Of a stretch of DNA of 16,909 nt, positions 7,730 to 16,575 are shown in pieces. Source of the stretch: CAZSNT01 sp964607765 (GTDB lineage Bacteria > Verrucomicrobiota > Lentisphaeria > Oligosphaerales > JABHEG01); contig CAZSNT010000200.1 of NCBI GenBank assembly GCA_964607765.1, positions 1-16,909 of the forward strand. Direction: 5' to 3'. Every line of letters starts with the position of its first letter. Within the stretch, counting starts at the first letter, position 1. The notes beneath the pieces were generated by a model. It saw only the letters and a list, made by a program, of their open reading frames with translations, was not told where the DNA came from and made no database searches. The position numbers and the translations under genes were made by a program.

Positions 7730-9421
7730 ATGAGCGAGAGCGGGGACGTTGGGAAGAAGTGTGAACACCATCCGGAGTGCGAGATCAGCGCTCAGTGCAG
7801 TCACTGCGGCAAGGACATCTGTCGGGAGTGCGTGCAGGAGTTCGGCTATTTCTGCAGCGAGCAGTGCCGGACGGAGAGCGCGGGCGAGATCACCGAGGAG
7901 GATCGGCAGGCTGCAGCCGTGGCGCAGGAGGAGCTTCGCAAGGTCGCGGGGGTCGGCAAGATCATTGCCGTTTCCGTGGTTGGCCTTGTCCTTCTCGGCG
8001 CTGCGGCTTTGCTTTGGCGCTTTGTTCTCGACCCGAGTGGCAAGCTCTGCTGGCACTGGCAGCGGGACTGCAAGCTGCGTGACCTGACCATACTGGGCGC
8101 GGACGAGGACCACGTCATGGTGCGCGCAGGTGATCATCTCGTGACGTTGACAACGAAGGACGGCGCCGAGCTGAGCGCGGTTGCTCTGCCGGAGGGGAAT
8201 GCCTGGTTCCGCAGGTTCGTGAAGGTGGATGGCGGGCTGCTTGTGTGCGGCGGCAGGAATCTGATGAAGCTCGCGCCTGACGGCACCCGCTGCTTCGAGG
8301 TGGAGTTCCAAGCGGATTACTCGACCTACAAGGTTGCTGCTGACGGCCGCTTTGCCCTGCTGCACGTGCCCGCCCCTCTGGGCACCGTTCCTGCCGCTGA
8401 AGGCGCCCCGGAGCCCAAGCAGAGGTTGGTGTGTGTCGACCTGAGCACGGGCAAGGAGCGGTGGTCCAAAGCGCTCAAGGCGAGTGTGCTCGTCTCAGGG
8501 CTGGGCGTAGGTCGGGACGTGGTGACAGTCGTTTTCGCCAAGGCAACCGGTCTGCTGACCCGGGAATACACGCTGTTCGCGCTGAGTGCGGCGGACGGCA
8601 AACGCCGGTGGCAGATCGACTTGCCGGGCGCCATCGAGTGGGGGCCGGTCACGCAGGAAAACCTGATCCTGTTCGAAACGGCGGACGAGGTGCACGCCGT
8701 CACTGAAGCGGGGGACGAGGCATGGACTGTCGATGCTCCGCCCGGCTTCGCGGGGCTGACTGCGAAGGATGGCTTGGTGCTTGCCGCCGGCGGCTCCGGC
8801 ACGACGTGCTACGACGTGAAAACGGGTGATCGGCTGTGGCAATCTGCCGTGCAGCTCCGGGAGGGCACGCTGGTGTTCGGCGTCAAGCGCCTGTTCGCGC
8901 TCGCGGCCATCCCGAATGATCCCGCAGAGGCGCCCACCGAACCGGTGAAACTGCCGGACGCATACCAGGAGCACGGCGATGTTCTGAAGGAGCTTGGGGT
9001 GGGCACCAGCGGCTTGACCAAGCTGGCGGCGAAGACCAAGCCGGGGTTGGTCTGCCTGGATCGGCAGACCGGCGAAACGGTGTGGACGGTGAAGCCGGTG
9101 CTGGGGGAGCTGCGGGGCGACGCCAAGCGACTTGTAGTCGTTATGGACACGTCCGAGACCAGTATGCTGGAAATGATGGGCGGCGGCAAGGGCGTGAACG
9201 TGGTGCGCCAGTACGATCCGAGCGACGGCACGCTGATGTATTCGCGTCAATCTGACTGGGGCATGCGTGGCCCTGTGCTTGCCGGCAGACGTCTGGTGGG
9301 GTTGGCCTACGAACGCGTCGACAAGCCGGGGCTTCTGAGCGGCGGGATTGGGTTCGGACCGGGAGCAGCCCCCGTGCCGGAACCGAAGGGGCAGGGCGTT
9401 ATCGCCTTCCACATCAAGTAG
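7730..9421 (+). CDS. Membrane-anchored PQQ-like beta-propeller protein with N-terminal B-box-like zinc finger
   Basis: This 563-residue protein starts with a cysteine-rich zinc-binding segment resembling a B-box: Cys11, His13/14, Cys17, Cys23, Cys26, Cys31, Cys34, Cys42 and Cys46 (CSHCGKDICRECVQEF core). A short charged linker leads to one transmembrane helix at about 76-98 (GKIIAVSVVGLVLLGAAALL). The remainder is a PQQ-type/BamB-like beta-propeller with recurring blade motifs such as LSTGKERW, LSAADGKRRWQ, YDVKTGDRLWQ and LDRQTGETVW. The expected topology puts the zinc finger in the cytoplasm and the propeller outside. PQQ-type blades do not imply PQQ binding; scaffold or interaction roles are common. 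ATG 7730 has no strong ribosome site, but the alternative ATG at 7713 hits a stop after five codons. It is followed by the next cassette gene after 60 bases. Confidence 0.9.
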   Translation: MSESGDVGKKCEHHPECEISAQCSHCGKDICRECVQEFGYFCSEQCRTESAGEITEEDRQAAAVAQEELRKVAGVGKIIAVSVVGLVLLGAAALLWRFVLDPSGKLCWHWQRDCKLRDLTILGADEDHVMVRAGDHLVTLTTKDGAELSAVALPEGNAWFRRFVKVDGGLLVCGGRNLMKLAPDGTRCFEVEFQADYSTYKVAADGRFALLHVPAPLGTVPAAEGAPEPKQRLVCVDLSTGKERWSKALKASVLVSGLGVGRDVVTVVFAKATGLLTREYTLFALSAADGKRRWQIDLPGAIEWGPVTQENLILFETADEVHAVTEAGDEAWTVDAPPGFAGLTAKDGLVLAAGGSGTTCYDVKTGDRLWQSAVQLREGTLVFGVKRLFALAAIPNDPAEAPTEPVKLPDAYQEHGDVLKELGVGTSGLTKLAAKTKPGLVCLDRQTGETVWTVKPVLGELRGDAKRLVVVMDTSETSMLEMMGGGKGVNVVRQYDPSDGTLMYSRQSDWGMRGPVLAGRRLVGLAYERVDKPGLLSGGIGFGPGAAPVPEPKGQGVIAFHIK

Positions 9422-9481
9422 GGCGCCGTTTCCAGAGGGAAGCGCCGCTCTACGGGCGGTGTTTCCCTCCGAGGAAGAGAG

Positions 9482-10516
9482 ATGGTCGAGACCACAGCAC
9501 CAGAGAATCTGGTTCCACGGTTGCGAGAGCTGTTGCCGCAACCCCCTTGCGTATCCGTTCCCTCTTCGGCGGCTGATTCGCGGATTGAGGCCGACGTCGT
9601 CTGCGCCGGCTGCTCGCAGCTGTTCGGCTGGCGAGAGGTGGAGCTCGACACCGGGTCTTTCGCGTTCCGGTGCGGCGCCTGCGTGACCGCGGCGCGTGCA
9701 CGGGATCGCATCTTCAGCCTCCGGCGGGCGTTGCGCGAGCCGTTCTTCTACATCGCTCTGACCGTTCTCCTTGCCGGTGTTGCCTACGTTGCCGGGGTCG
9801 GCAACCCGAGCGTGGCGGACACCGCACGACTGGACAGCGGTCGGCCGTGGTACCAGCGCCGTTCGGGGAAGCTCTGGTTCCGTCAGGCTCTCAGGGCCAG
9901 GAGCCGTGTCGCTGCGTTGGAGCAGCGAGGACTGAATCGTGAAGCGAAGGCCTGGGCCGGGTTGGCGCAAGGCGCTTTCCTGAAGGCTGCGGAGTCATGG
10001 GCCAACGGTGAGGTGTTGCCGGATCTGCGTCTTGCCGCGGCACGCATGCATGCCAAAGCGGCGGGGCCCGCCGCGGCTCACGAGGCGCTGCATGCCCTGG
10101 CAGACACCGTTCCTCCCGGGCACGCATCGCGGCCAGCCTACCTGTACCAGCGCGCGCTGCTCGCCGCAGAGGCCGGCAGACAAGAACAGGCGAACGCCGA
10201 CTGGCTCGAGCTGCTCCGGGAACTGGCGCCCCTGTCCTCAAGCAAGGGAATGGACTCGATTGTGGACAAACTCGTGGAGTTCGCCGCCAAGGACAAGGCG
10301 GTGATGTTCCGCGTCGTTGGCATACAGACCGCGTGCGGTGCGAAGATTCCGCCTGACGCCATGCGCGAGACCGCACTGACAGAGCTGCGCAAGCACGGCG
10401 TGCCCGTACCCGTTGAGCTGGGGACCCCCGCCACGCCTGCCCGCGTGGCCAACCCCCCGCCGGCCGACAAACGTCCGCCGAAGAAGAAACTCGTGATCAA
10501 GCGCTTCAACCAATGA
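9482..10516 (+). CDS. Zinc-ribbon, single-TM protein with helical (TPR-like) extracytoplasmic domain
   Basis: The 344-residue product carries a CxxC...CxxC zinc ribbon at Cys41/Cys44 and Cys64/Cys67 (VVCAGCSQLFGW and FRCGACV). One transmembrane helix follows at about 86-107 (REPFFYIALTVLLAGVAYVAG), then an alanine-rich all-helical region of roughly 125-300 with TPR-like spacing (AAESWANGEVLPDLRLAAAR, YLYQRALLAAEAGRQEQANA). The tail is rich in Pro and Lys (PPADKRPPKKKLVIKRFNQ). The start at 9482 has GAGGAAGAGAG directly upstream. The plan of cytoplasmic zinc motif, one helix and large outer domain matches the preceding gene. I do not recognise a named family; a protein-interaction role is inferred. 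Confidence 0.85.
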   Translation: MVETTAPENLVPRLRELLPQPPCVSVPSSAADSRIEADVVCAGCSQLFGWREVELDTGSFAFRCGACVTAARARDRIFSLRRALREPFFYIALTVLLAGVAYVAGVGNPSVADTARLDSGRPWYQRRSGKLWFRQALRARSRVAALEQRGLNREAKAWAGLAQGAFLKAAESWANGEVLPDLRLAAARMHAKAAGPAAAHEALHALADTVPPGHASRPAYLYQRALLAAEAGRQEQANADWLELLRELAPLSSSKGMDSIVDKLVEFAAKDKAVMFRVVGIQTACGAKIPPDAMRETALTELRKHGVPVPVELGTPATPARVANPPPADKRPPKKKLVIKRFNQ

Positions 10517-10550
10517 CTGACAGCCCAATGCGGACCGCAGGCCAAATGCC

Positions 10551-11675
10551 ATGATCGTGCCATTCGAAATCGAGGCAGACCACGTTGTTGCATACCGGGC
10601 GCGGACGCCGGTCGTGCTGCATGCCCTGCTGCTCAGTTGCCTGCTCCTGCACGCGTGGTTGTCGTTCAGTGTGCCGACGGATGCCCGCATGCACGTGCTG
10701 TACCGGTTCGGAGCCGTGAAGTTCCGCTTTGCCTGGTGGTCGGCAGTGACCTGCATGTTCCTGCACGGCGGCTGGGGACATTTGCTGGGGAACATGTACT
10801 TTCTCTGGATCTACGGCAGGGAGGTGGAGCGTTATGTGGGGCACCGGGCGTTCCTGATTCTCTACGTCGTCGGTGGGTTCGTCAGCATCGCGGTGCACCT
10901 GCTCTCCGTGTCGCCGTTCGCCATCGACGAGCCCACGATCGGCGCGTCCGGCGCTATCTCCGCCGTCCTCGGCGCGTTCCTCGTGTTCTGGCCTATGGCT
11001 CGACTGCGCTGTGCGTTCTTCTCGATCATCTCTTTCCGGCCCATCGTCATCCAATTGCCGGCGTTCGTCGTGCTGGGGCTCTGGTTTGCGGGACAGTTGC
11101 TCTACACGCTGAAGCTGGCCGGGGACATCGACCACATTGCGTTCTGGGCGCACGTGGCAGGCTTTGCGGCGGGAGCCGGACTGGGCACGCTCTTCGAGTG
11201 GCTGCAGCGTCAGTCACTGAGGGAAATGGATGATGCGGCCAAGGAGCCGTTGATCGATGCGTGGCAGGCGTATCTGCGCTCGGATCTTGCCGCCGCTTCC
11301 GCACGCCTCGAGGAACTGGACGACCGGGCAGTTCTGGACAGTCGTGGGTTCCGGCAGATGGTGCGGGGATTGGTCGGACTTCAGGCCGGCGGCAGCAAAC
11401 AGGCGGCTTCTCGCCTCGTGCGCGCCCTCTGCCAGGCCCGCGACTACCGGCAGGATGCCGCGATCCTGACGGTTTACCTGCAGATGCTCAAGACCATGCC
11501 TGCCCACGAGATTCCGGCGTTCGTACACAAGGAAGGGGGCTTCGCTGCACTCACTCTGAAACGCCGTGACATCATGCTGCAGGCATTCTCGTATGCCGTA
11601 CACGGCGGTTGCGAGGAGGGGCTGGTACCCATGCTGCGTGCGGTTGAGGCGACGGTGAAGCGGGCCGGGGCCTGA
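10551..11675 (+). CDS. Rhomboid-family intramembrane serine protease with helical C-terminal extension
   Basis: Residues 20-215 form a six-helix rhomboid core. The L1/TM2 signature FLHGGWGHLLGN includes His72, His77 and the oxyanion Asn81, the catalytic Ser133 is in IGASGAIS, and the catalytic His201 is in AHVAGFAAG. All expected active-site residues are present, so it should cleave transmembrane substrates within the membrane. Residues 221-374 are a soluble helical extension (AYLRSDLAAASARLEEL, RLVRALCQARDYRQDAAILT) that looks TPR-like and would lie in the cytoplasm. It starts 34 bases after the previous stop and is last in the cassette. The single-pass neighbours encoded upstream are natural candidates as substrates, though nothing in the sequence proves this. 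The ribosome site (GCAGG) is weak. Confidence 0.96.
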   Translation: MIVPFEIEADHVVAYRARTPVVLHALLLSCLLLHAWLSFSVPTDARMHVLYRFGAVKFRFAWWSAVTCMFLHGGWGHLLGNMYFLWIYGREVERYVGHRAFLILYVVGGFVSIAVHLLSVSPFAIDEPTIGASGAISAVLGAFLVFWPMARLRCAFFSIISFRPIVIQLPAFVVLGLWFAGQLLYTLKLAGDIDHIAFWAHVAGFAAGAGLGTLFEWLQRQSLREMDDAAKEPLIDAWQAYLRSDLAAASARLEELDDRAVLDSRGFRQMVRGLVGLQAGGSKQAASRLVRALCQARDYRQDAAILTVYLQMLKTMPAHEIPAFVHKEGGFAALTLKRRDIMLQAFSYAVHGGCEEGLVPMLRAVEATVKRAGA

Positions 11676-11696
11676 TCCGCGTCCAGATCGCGCGCA

Positions 11697-11728
11697 ATCC
11701 GGTCGTACGCACCTGGAGATCCGGTCGT
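11697..11728. repeat. Direct repeat ATCCGGTCGT with dispersed 19-bp element
   Basis: ATCCGGTCGT occurs at 11697-11706 and 11719-11728, 22 bases apart, between two convergent genes. The overlapping sequence CCTGGAGATCCGGTCGTCC (11712-11730) recurs with a single change at 16767-16785, on the other side of the giant propeller gene. It looks like a small dispersed intergenic repeat family. Confidence 0.75.
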
Positions 11729-11738
11729 CCCTGACCGG
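11721..11738. terminator. Hairpin between convergent genes, possible bidirectional terminator
   Basis: CCGGTC and GACCGG form a perfect 6-bp stem around a 6-base loop, midway between the stop of the rhomboid gene (11675) and the stop of the convergent propeller gene (11759). No T-run follows on either strand, so intrinsic termination is only a possibility suggested by position. Confidence 0.3.
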
Positions 11739-11758
11739 CCCGGTACGCGCAACCCGGC

Positions 11759-14700
11759 TCAGCGTTGGTCTTCCCCGCTCTTCGCCTCGTACTCGATCAC
11801 GAGTTCGGGCTTGTTCTTGCCCTCCCGTGAGACGTAGGTTGCGCCGTCCGTGCCTGTGGGGTCGAGCGCGATGTTGAGGACGTCGCCCTTGATCGCGGCA
11901 GGATCGAGCTCACGCTCGACCCACATGTTCTGGTCCACGCGCCCGATCGTGCCGATCTCCGGCCCCAGCTCAGGCATCGTCTCGTAGGTCACCTTCGATT
12001 CCGACCAGTCGCCCGACACAAGGCGGACAACGCCCGAGTTCCCGCTCTGCGTGTGGCCGCCCGGCGGCACGAACAGACGCAGCGTCGCTGTGGTTATCCT
12101 GCCCGGGACGTCGACCGGGAACGCGAGGAGCGCCACGGCGTGGTGTTCATCCCGCATCGCCTTGTTGCCCCCATCCACGGCCAGTGATCCGTTGGCGCCC
12201 AGATTCCGCCCCACGGAGCTGGCGATGACGTGGGCGTCCGCGCTGGGTGTAACGGTGCTGCGCCCCTGTCGCGCCAGGTACTGTACTGTGGCGGCGGCTT
12301 CTGTTCCGACGTCACCTGCGCCATTCACGAGCCGCGCGGACCAAGGCAGGTCGGCGCGTTCGCCTTTGGTGTTGACTGCCACCGAGACCGGAATCGTCAG
12401 TCGCTGGCCGACGTCCAGCTTGACAGGTGTGGAAGCGGGTCGGACCGCGCACTGCGCTGCGGCTCGGAAGACTGCTGTGCCGACGAACGGCTTTTCGGTG
12501 AAGTTGCCCAGTTTGACATGCGCCTGTGTAGCCGGCTGCATGTCGTTCACCATCACGTCCGGCATTGCCAGACCGACCTCCAGAACACGTTCGCGCTCGA
12601 TCTCGATCCCGCAGACCAGCGGCCACTGCTCTGCGGCCGCGGCGGCCGCGGCGGGGACAAGCTCCAGCACCAACTGATCCCGGACTTCGACTCCGCTGAA
12701 CTCTCTCACTACCGTGTGCACGTCTTGGGATTCCAGCCCCGCCGCGTCGACATCTGCCGCATGTTCCGCGCCCTGAAGCTTGATCGAGAACACGCGCTTG
12801 CCTCGCACGTCCCCCGGTGCGGCGGCGAAGGCGAGCCGCACTGTGTAGAGCGCAGCGCCTTCCGCAACCCCCACAAGCGGGACCACGCAGCGTCGCAGTC
12901 CTCGGGCAGCGTGCGCGTAGAGCCACGGCTTGGCTACTTCCCGCATGCTCTCCGCGTCCGGGTTGCCGCTGACGAACCCGCCGTGCGGAAAGAACTGTGT
13001 CTCCAAGCCGAAGTTCAGAACGAGCCGCGTGTTGCCGGGGCGGGGGTAGGCCAGCCAGAGCGCCTCACCCCTTTCCCGGTAGTCGCCGGGCGCGCCGAAG
13101 TTGATGCCGAGGCGTTTGACAGGCGTCAGGCTCGCCTCTTTGCTGTACATGCCCCAAAGCCGGTTCTGCGTGCGCGGGTAGAACGTGACCGTGCAGTGCA
13201 GCGAGTAGGGACACACGCATCCCGAACTGGCCTCCGGCACGGTCAGGACACCCCCGGCCGGGATGAAGTTGATCCAGCACCCGGGCCGCTGGCCGCCCCA
13301 GTGCATGGTGCCCTGATCCGACTCCATGTCGTAGAACGCAAGCGTGCCTGAACGGAAGAACAGCATGTTCTCCGATGCCGCAATGTTGCCGCAATGATGG
13401 CCCGGCCGCGACACCTGCCACTTCGACTCCAGGCCCGTTACGGGGTCGGCACGCAAGGCGGCAGCGCCGGTGCGCAGGTCGTGCGCCCACGGCTCCGCAA
13501 TGATCGTCGAGCCGACCACGAGCGGACGGCTGCGGTAGCCTTTGCGGCCTGACCACAGGGGGCTCCCGTCCTTGGCCGAGATCGCGATCAGGCTGCGACG
13601 CGAGAAGTCTCCGGCAAAAAACTCCTCCCAAAAGTGGCCGTTCCAGGGCTGTCCGCAGAGCAGCAGCACATCGTCAGTCAGCACGGTGGTGAGTTCGCCG
13701 CCGCCTTTGCTGATCTTCACGCAGTCCGACACGTACTGGGCGCGCTCCCACAGGACTTTGCCCGTGTTCGCGCTCAGCGCCACAATGCGCCGCACATCAG
13801 GAGCGATGGGGTTGCCGCGCCGGTCCACCCGCTGCTCGGCGGTGACGCCTGCGAGGCAGTTCTCGCGCTGCCGTTCCGTGGCGCCGCGGTCCAGGAAGAT
13901 CAGCCGGCCGTTGTCAATGCAGATGGTCACGGGCATGATGCCGGCGCTGCCGGCGGTCCACGCCGTCTGCCCCGTTGCCACATCAACGGCGAAGACCGTG
14001 TCGCTGCCGCTGATGCCGAACAGCCGCCCGTCACTGCGTGCGATGTAGCCGCCCCAGGCGCGTGGTGAGCCGTCTGCAGCGGGCGGCGCGGTGTAGGTCC
14101 GTGTCGTCTCGCCCGTAGCGTTGTCAAGGCGCAAACACTTGCCTTTGACGATGACGTAGAGGCTGTCTGCATCGCCGCACAAGTTCGAGCTGCGCGTCTT
14201 GAGTCCGGTCCCGAGCGCGCCGGGGATGGTGCGTTTCCACAGCTTCAGACCGTTGTAGGCGTCGTAAGCCATCACAACATTCTCGCCTTGGACGAAGAGC
14301 TTGCCGTTCATGCACAGCGGCGCGGCTGCCGACGCGTGGCGGCTCGGCATTTCGCCCGGGCCGGGATCGCCGTACCACAGCAGGCCCAGGGCACCCCGGA
14401 CCAGTTTGTCGCCGCTGCAGGCCGTGTTGCCGGGCGTCGCGTACTGGTGCGTCCAGTCAGCCGCACCGGCAAGGGGGCCGCGCTGGATCCGGATCCAGTC
14501 GGGCGTGTTGGTTACGCGCGTCTGCTCTTCGCCGAGCTGCTCCAGCTCGCCGCGCAGGTCGTCGACCCAATTCTCGTAACGTCGCCCCGCCGCAGGGGCG
14601 CCTTTCAGGACGTAGGCCACGCCGCCGCAGGGCTTCAACATTCGCAGCAGTTCGGCCGGCGGCGTAGCTATCCGCGCCCGGTCTGTGTCGCCTTGCAGCA

Positions 14701-16480
14701 CGATGAGATTGGCGAAGTACTGCGGGAGGGCGGGGCGAGCCGCAGCTGTGTGCAGGACGACCGCTTTCGTGCCGTAGCTGCCCTCCGACGCGAGCAGACG
14801 CCGCGTGCTGTCGATACTCGATTCGTCGCTCTCCGCGCCGTACAGCAACAGATCGCTCCGCTGCGCCAGCTCGCGCACGAGCGGCCCGATCCGCGTGCCG
14901 AGGATCAGGCCGAAGCCGCGGCTGATGCCGCTGTCTGCCAGCAGTTGTTTCGCCGTCCGCACCAGGCTGGCGTTGACCGGGTCACGGGCCGTGTCCGGAG
15001 CTGCGGCGCGGACTTGCGTCGCGGCGCCGTCCGTGCCGGGCGCGAAGCAGTGGATGAAGCCTTGGTCCGTGCTGATGAAGGCGCGCCCCGCCCCCAGCGT
15101 GATGCCGCGTGCTTTGCCTTTGACGGCCGCGGTCCACGCCTGCTTCCCCGTGTCTGTGCCGAAAGCCCAGGCGGCGTCCACTCCGCCGACGAAGAGCAGG
15201 TTGCGCGCGAGCGCCATGCATTCGGTCGCCCTACACTCACGGCGCCACAGGACGTGTTTGTCCTGGTCGGCAATGAGCTTCTCGTCTTCCGCCTGAGCCT
15301 GGTCAAGCGTCTTCTGCCAGCGCGCCAGTTCGGTCAGGTGTTGGGCTGCCGGCTCCTTTCCCGCCCTCTTCGCCTTGTCCACGTAACCCTTTACACGCCT
15401 GAAGTTCGGCATGGTGGTATTGATCTTCTGGCGGAACGGCAGTCGCTTCGTGCATGTCTTGGTCCACACTGACTTGGGTAGAGCCACCAGTTCGCGGCCG
15501 GTCAGCAGGTAAACTGTTGTGTCTGTCAGCAGCACGCGGCGCACGTCGTCGGTGAACACCAGGCCGCCGTCTGTTTGCCGTACACCTGCGATTTGCTCTG
15601 TGCCGTTGTACAGCAGGTCGCCGTCGAGCAGGCAGTGCGTGCCGCCGTACGGCCGGATAGCACGCCAGTTCATGTTACGCTGAAACAGCAGGCGTCCGCT
15701 CGCACGGTCGAACGCGGCCGGCATGGCACGGCCCGACGGCATGAACAGCTTCCCAGTGCTCGCCAGCAGATAGCCCTGCGGCGAGATCGCGCCTTTGCCG
15801 CCGCTGCCGTACGTGTCGTTGCGCCACACTTCGCGCCCGTCCGCCACGCGCACGCCGTACAAGTACAGGCCTTCGCCCGGGAACACGCCGGCACCGAAGG
15901 TGGCAACGCCGTCCTCCACCAGCACGCCGGTGCGCACGGGCCAGACCGAGCTCAGCCGGCCATTGCCCAACACCCGCTCCACACGCCGCGCTGCCTGGAA
16001 CACCCAGAGCCGGTTCCCGGTCGCCGCGTCGAGGCAGTACACATTCCCGTCGTCGGAGCCGAACAGCAATTTGCCTTGCCAGACGGTCGGCGCGCAGCGC
16101 ACTGGGCCGTCCGTGAAGAAACGCCAGCGCACGGCGCCCGTGTTCACATCCAATGCGTAGACCTGTGTGTCGACCGACGAGCCGAAGTACGCCAGTTCCC
16201 CTGCCACAACGACGTGAAACGCATCATCGAACCGCAGCCGCGGCAGCTCCAGATTGCCCTCGATCGGCTTGGGTTGGGGGTCGCTCCAGGCGGGCGCCGG
16301 GGCGTGCCCCGGCGAGAAACACCACTGCTCAGAAAGCGGCGCCGCCAGCGCCTCGTCCGACACCGCGCTGCGCCGTACATCGTGTCGGTAGGTGGGCCAG
16401 TCGCCGGCCACGGCCGAGACAGCGAGGAGCAGGGGGGACGCGAAGGCGAACAGGGAACGGACAGCGCGGGGCAAGCTCAT
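11759..16480 (-). CDS. Secreted giant PQQ-like beta-propeller protein with methyltransferase-fold insert, malectin-like and DNRLRE-like domains
   Basis: The best start is the ATG at 16480, giving 1573 residues. It has AAGGAG eight bases upstream, opens a classic signal peptide (MSLPRAVRSLFAFASPLLLA, ending VSAVAG) and lies just below a promoter; the frame is open to 16639, but that extension is read through hairpin repeats. Propeller A spans about 27-495 (DWPTYRHD, YALDVNTGAVRWRF, YCLDAATGNRLWVF) with a charged helical insertion at about 337-410. Residues about 500-625 resemble a SAM-methyltransferase Rossmann fold (GFGLILGTRIGPLVRELA, LLYGAESDESSIDSTRRLL, FANLIVLQGD, LLRMLKPCGGVAYVL), but the glycine motif is degenerate. 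Propeller B covers about 645-1130. A malectin-like domain (about 1205-1295, ending LVCGIEIER), an Ig/CARDB-like stretch (1300-1400) and a DNRLRE-type domain (about 1410-1565, SADAHVIASSVGRNLGANGS) complete it. The C-terminal modules suggest carbohydrate or cell-surface association. It probably acts outside the cytoplasm; the function is unknown. Confidence 0.92.
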   Translation of the reverse strand: MSLPRAVRSLFAFASPLLLAVSAVAGDWPTYRHDVRRSAVSDEALAAPLSEQWCFSPGHAPAPAWSDPQPKPIEGNLELPRLRFDDAFHVVVAGELAYFGSSVDTQVYALDVNTGAVRWRFFTDGPVRCAPTVWQGKLLFGSDDGNVYCLDAATGNRLWVFQAARRVERVLGNGRLSSVWPVRTGVLVEDGVATFGAGVFPGEGLYLYGVRVADGREVWRNDTYGSGGKGAISPQGYLLASTGKLFMPSGRAMPAAFDRASGRLLFQRNMNWRAIRPYGGTHCLLDGDLLYNGTEQIAGVRQTDGGLVFTDDVRRVLLTDTTVYLLTGRELVALPKSVWTKTCTKRLPFRQKINTTMPNFRRVKGYVDKAKRAGKEPAAQHLTELARWQKTLDQAQAEDEKLIADQDKHVLWRRECRATECMALARNLLFVGGVDAAWAFGTDTGKQAWTAAVKGKARGITLGAGRAFISTDQGFIHCFAPGTDGAATQVRAAAPDTARDPVNASLVRTAKQLLADSGISRGFGLILGTRIGPLVRELAQRSDLLLYGAESDESSIDSTRRLLASEGSYGTKAVVLHTAAARPALPQYFANLIVLQGDTDRARIATPPAELLRMLKPCGGVAYVLKGAPAAGRRYENWVDDLRGELEQLGEEQTRVTNTPDWIRIQRGPLAGAADWTHQYATPGNTACSGDKLVRGALGLLWYGDPGPGEMPSRHASAAAPLCMNGKLFVQGENVVMAYDAYNGLKLWKRTIPGALGTGLKTRSSNLCGDADSLYVIVKGKCLRLDNATGETTRTYTAPPAADGSPRAWGGYIARSDGRLFGISGSDTVFAVDVATGQTAWTAGSAGIMPVTICIDNGRLIFLDRGATERQRENCLAGVTAEQRVDRRGNPIAPDVRRIVALSANTGKVLWERAQYVSDCVKISKGGGELTTVLTDDVLLLCGQPWNGHFWEEFFAGDFSRRSLIAISAKDGSPLWSGRKGYRSRPLVVGSTIIAEPWAHDLRTGAAALRADPVTGLESKWQVSRPGHHCGNIAASENMLFFRSGTLAFYDMESDQGTMHWGGQRPGCWINFIPAGGVLTVPEASSGCVCPYSLHCTVTFYPRTQNRLWGMYSKEASLTPVKRLGINFGAPGDYRERGEALWLAYPRPGNTRLVLNFGLETQFFPHGGFVSGNPDAESMREVAKPWLYAHAARGLRRCVVPLVGVAEGAALYTVRLAFAAAPGDVRGKRVFSIKLQGAEHAADVDAAGLESQDVHTVVREFSGVEVRDQLVLELVPAAAAAAAEQWPLVCGIEIERERVLEVGLAMPDVMVNDMQPATQAHVKLGNFTEKPFVGTAVFRAAAQCAVRPASTPVKLDVGQRLTIPVSVAVNTKGERADLPWSARLVNGAGDVGTEAAATVQYLARQGRSTVTPSADAHVIASSVGRNLGANGSLAVDGGNKAMRDEHHAVALLAFPVDVPGRITTATLRLFVPPGGHTQSGNSGVVRLVSGDWSESKVTYETMPELGPEIGTIGRVDQNMWVERELDPAAIKGDVLNIALDPTGTDGATYVSREGKNKPELVIEYEAKSGEDQR

Positions 16481-16523
16481 GGCGTGTACTCCTTGGCTCG
16501 GTAACGGGGTCGAACGAGGAGAG

Positions 16524-16552
16524 AATCTACGTGTGTTAGGCGCGCATGACAA
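16524..16552 (-). promoter_or_regulatory. Predicted sigma70-type promoter of the giant propeller gene
   Basis: TTGTCA (16552-16547) and TAGATT (16529-16524) on the minus strand are 17 bases apart, with 5/6 and 4/6 consensus matches. Transcription would begin near 16517, about 37 bases before the ATG at 16480, with AAGGAG (16494-16489) in the leader. This placement supports the shorter start chosen for the gene. Confidence 0.6.
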
Positions 16553-16575
16553 CGGGAGCAGAGCATACTCGGGGC

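Noticed and set aside
14288..15472. Plus-strand frame of 394 codons inside the giant propeller gene
   Set aside because: It is antisense to strongly patterned propeller and methyltransferase-like sequence, with no domain of its own.
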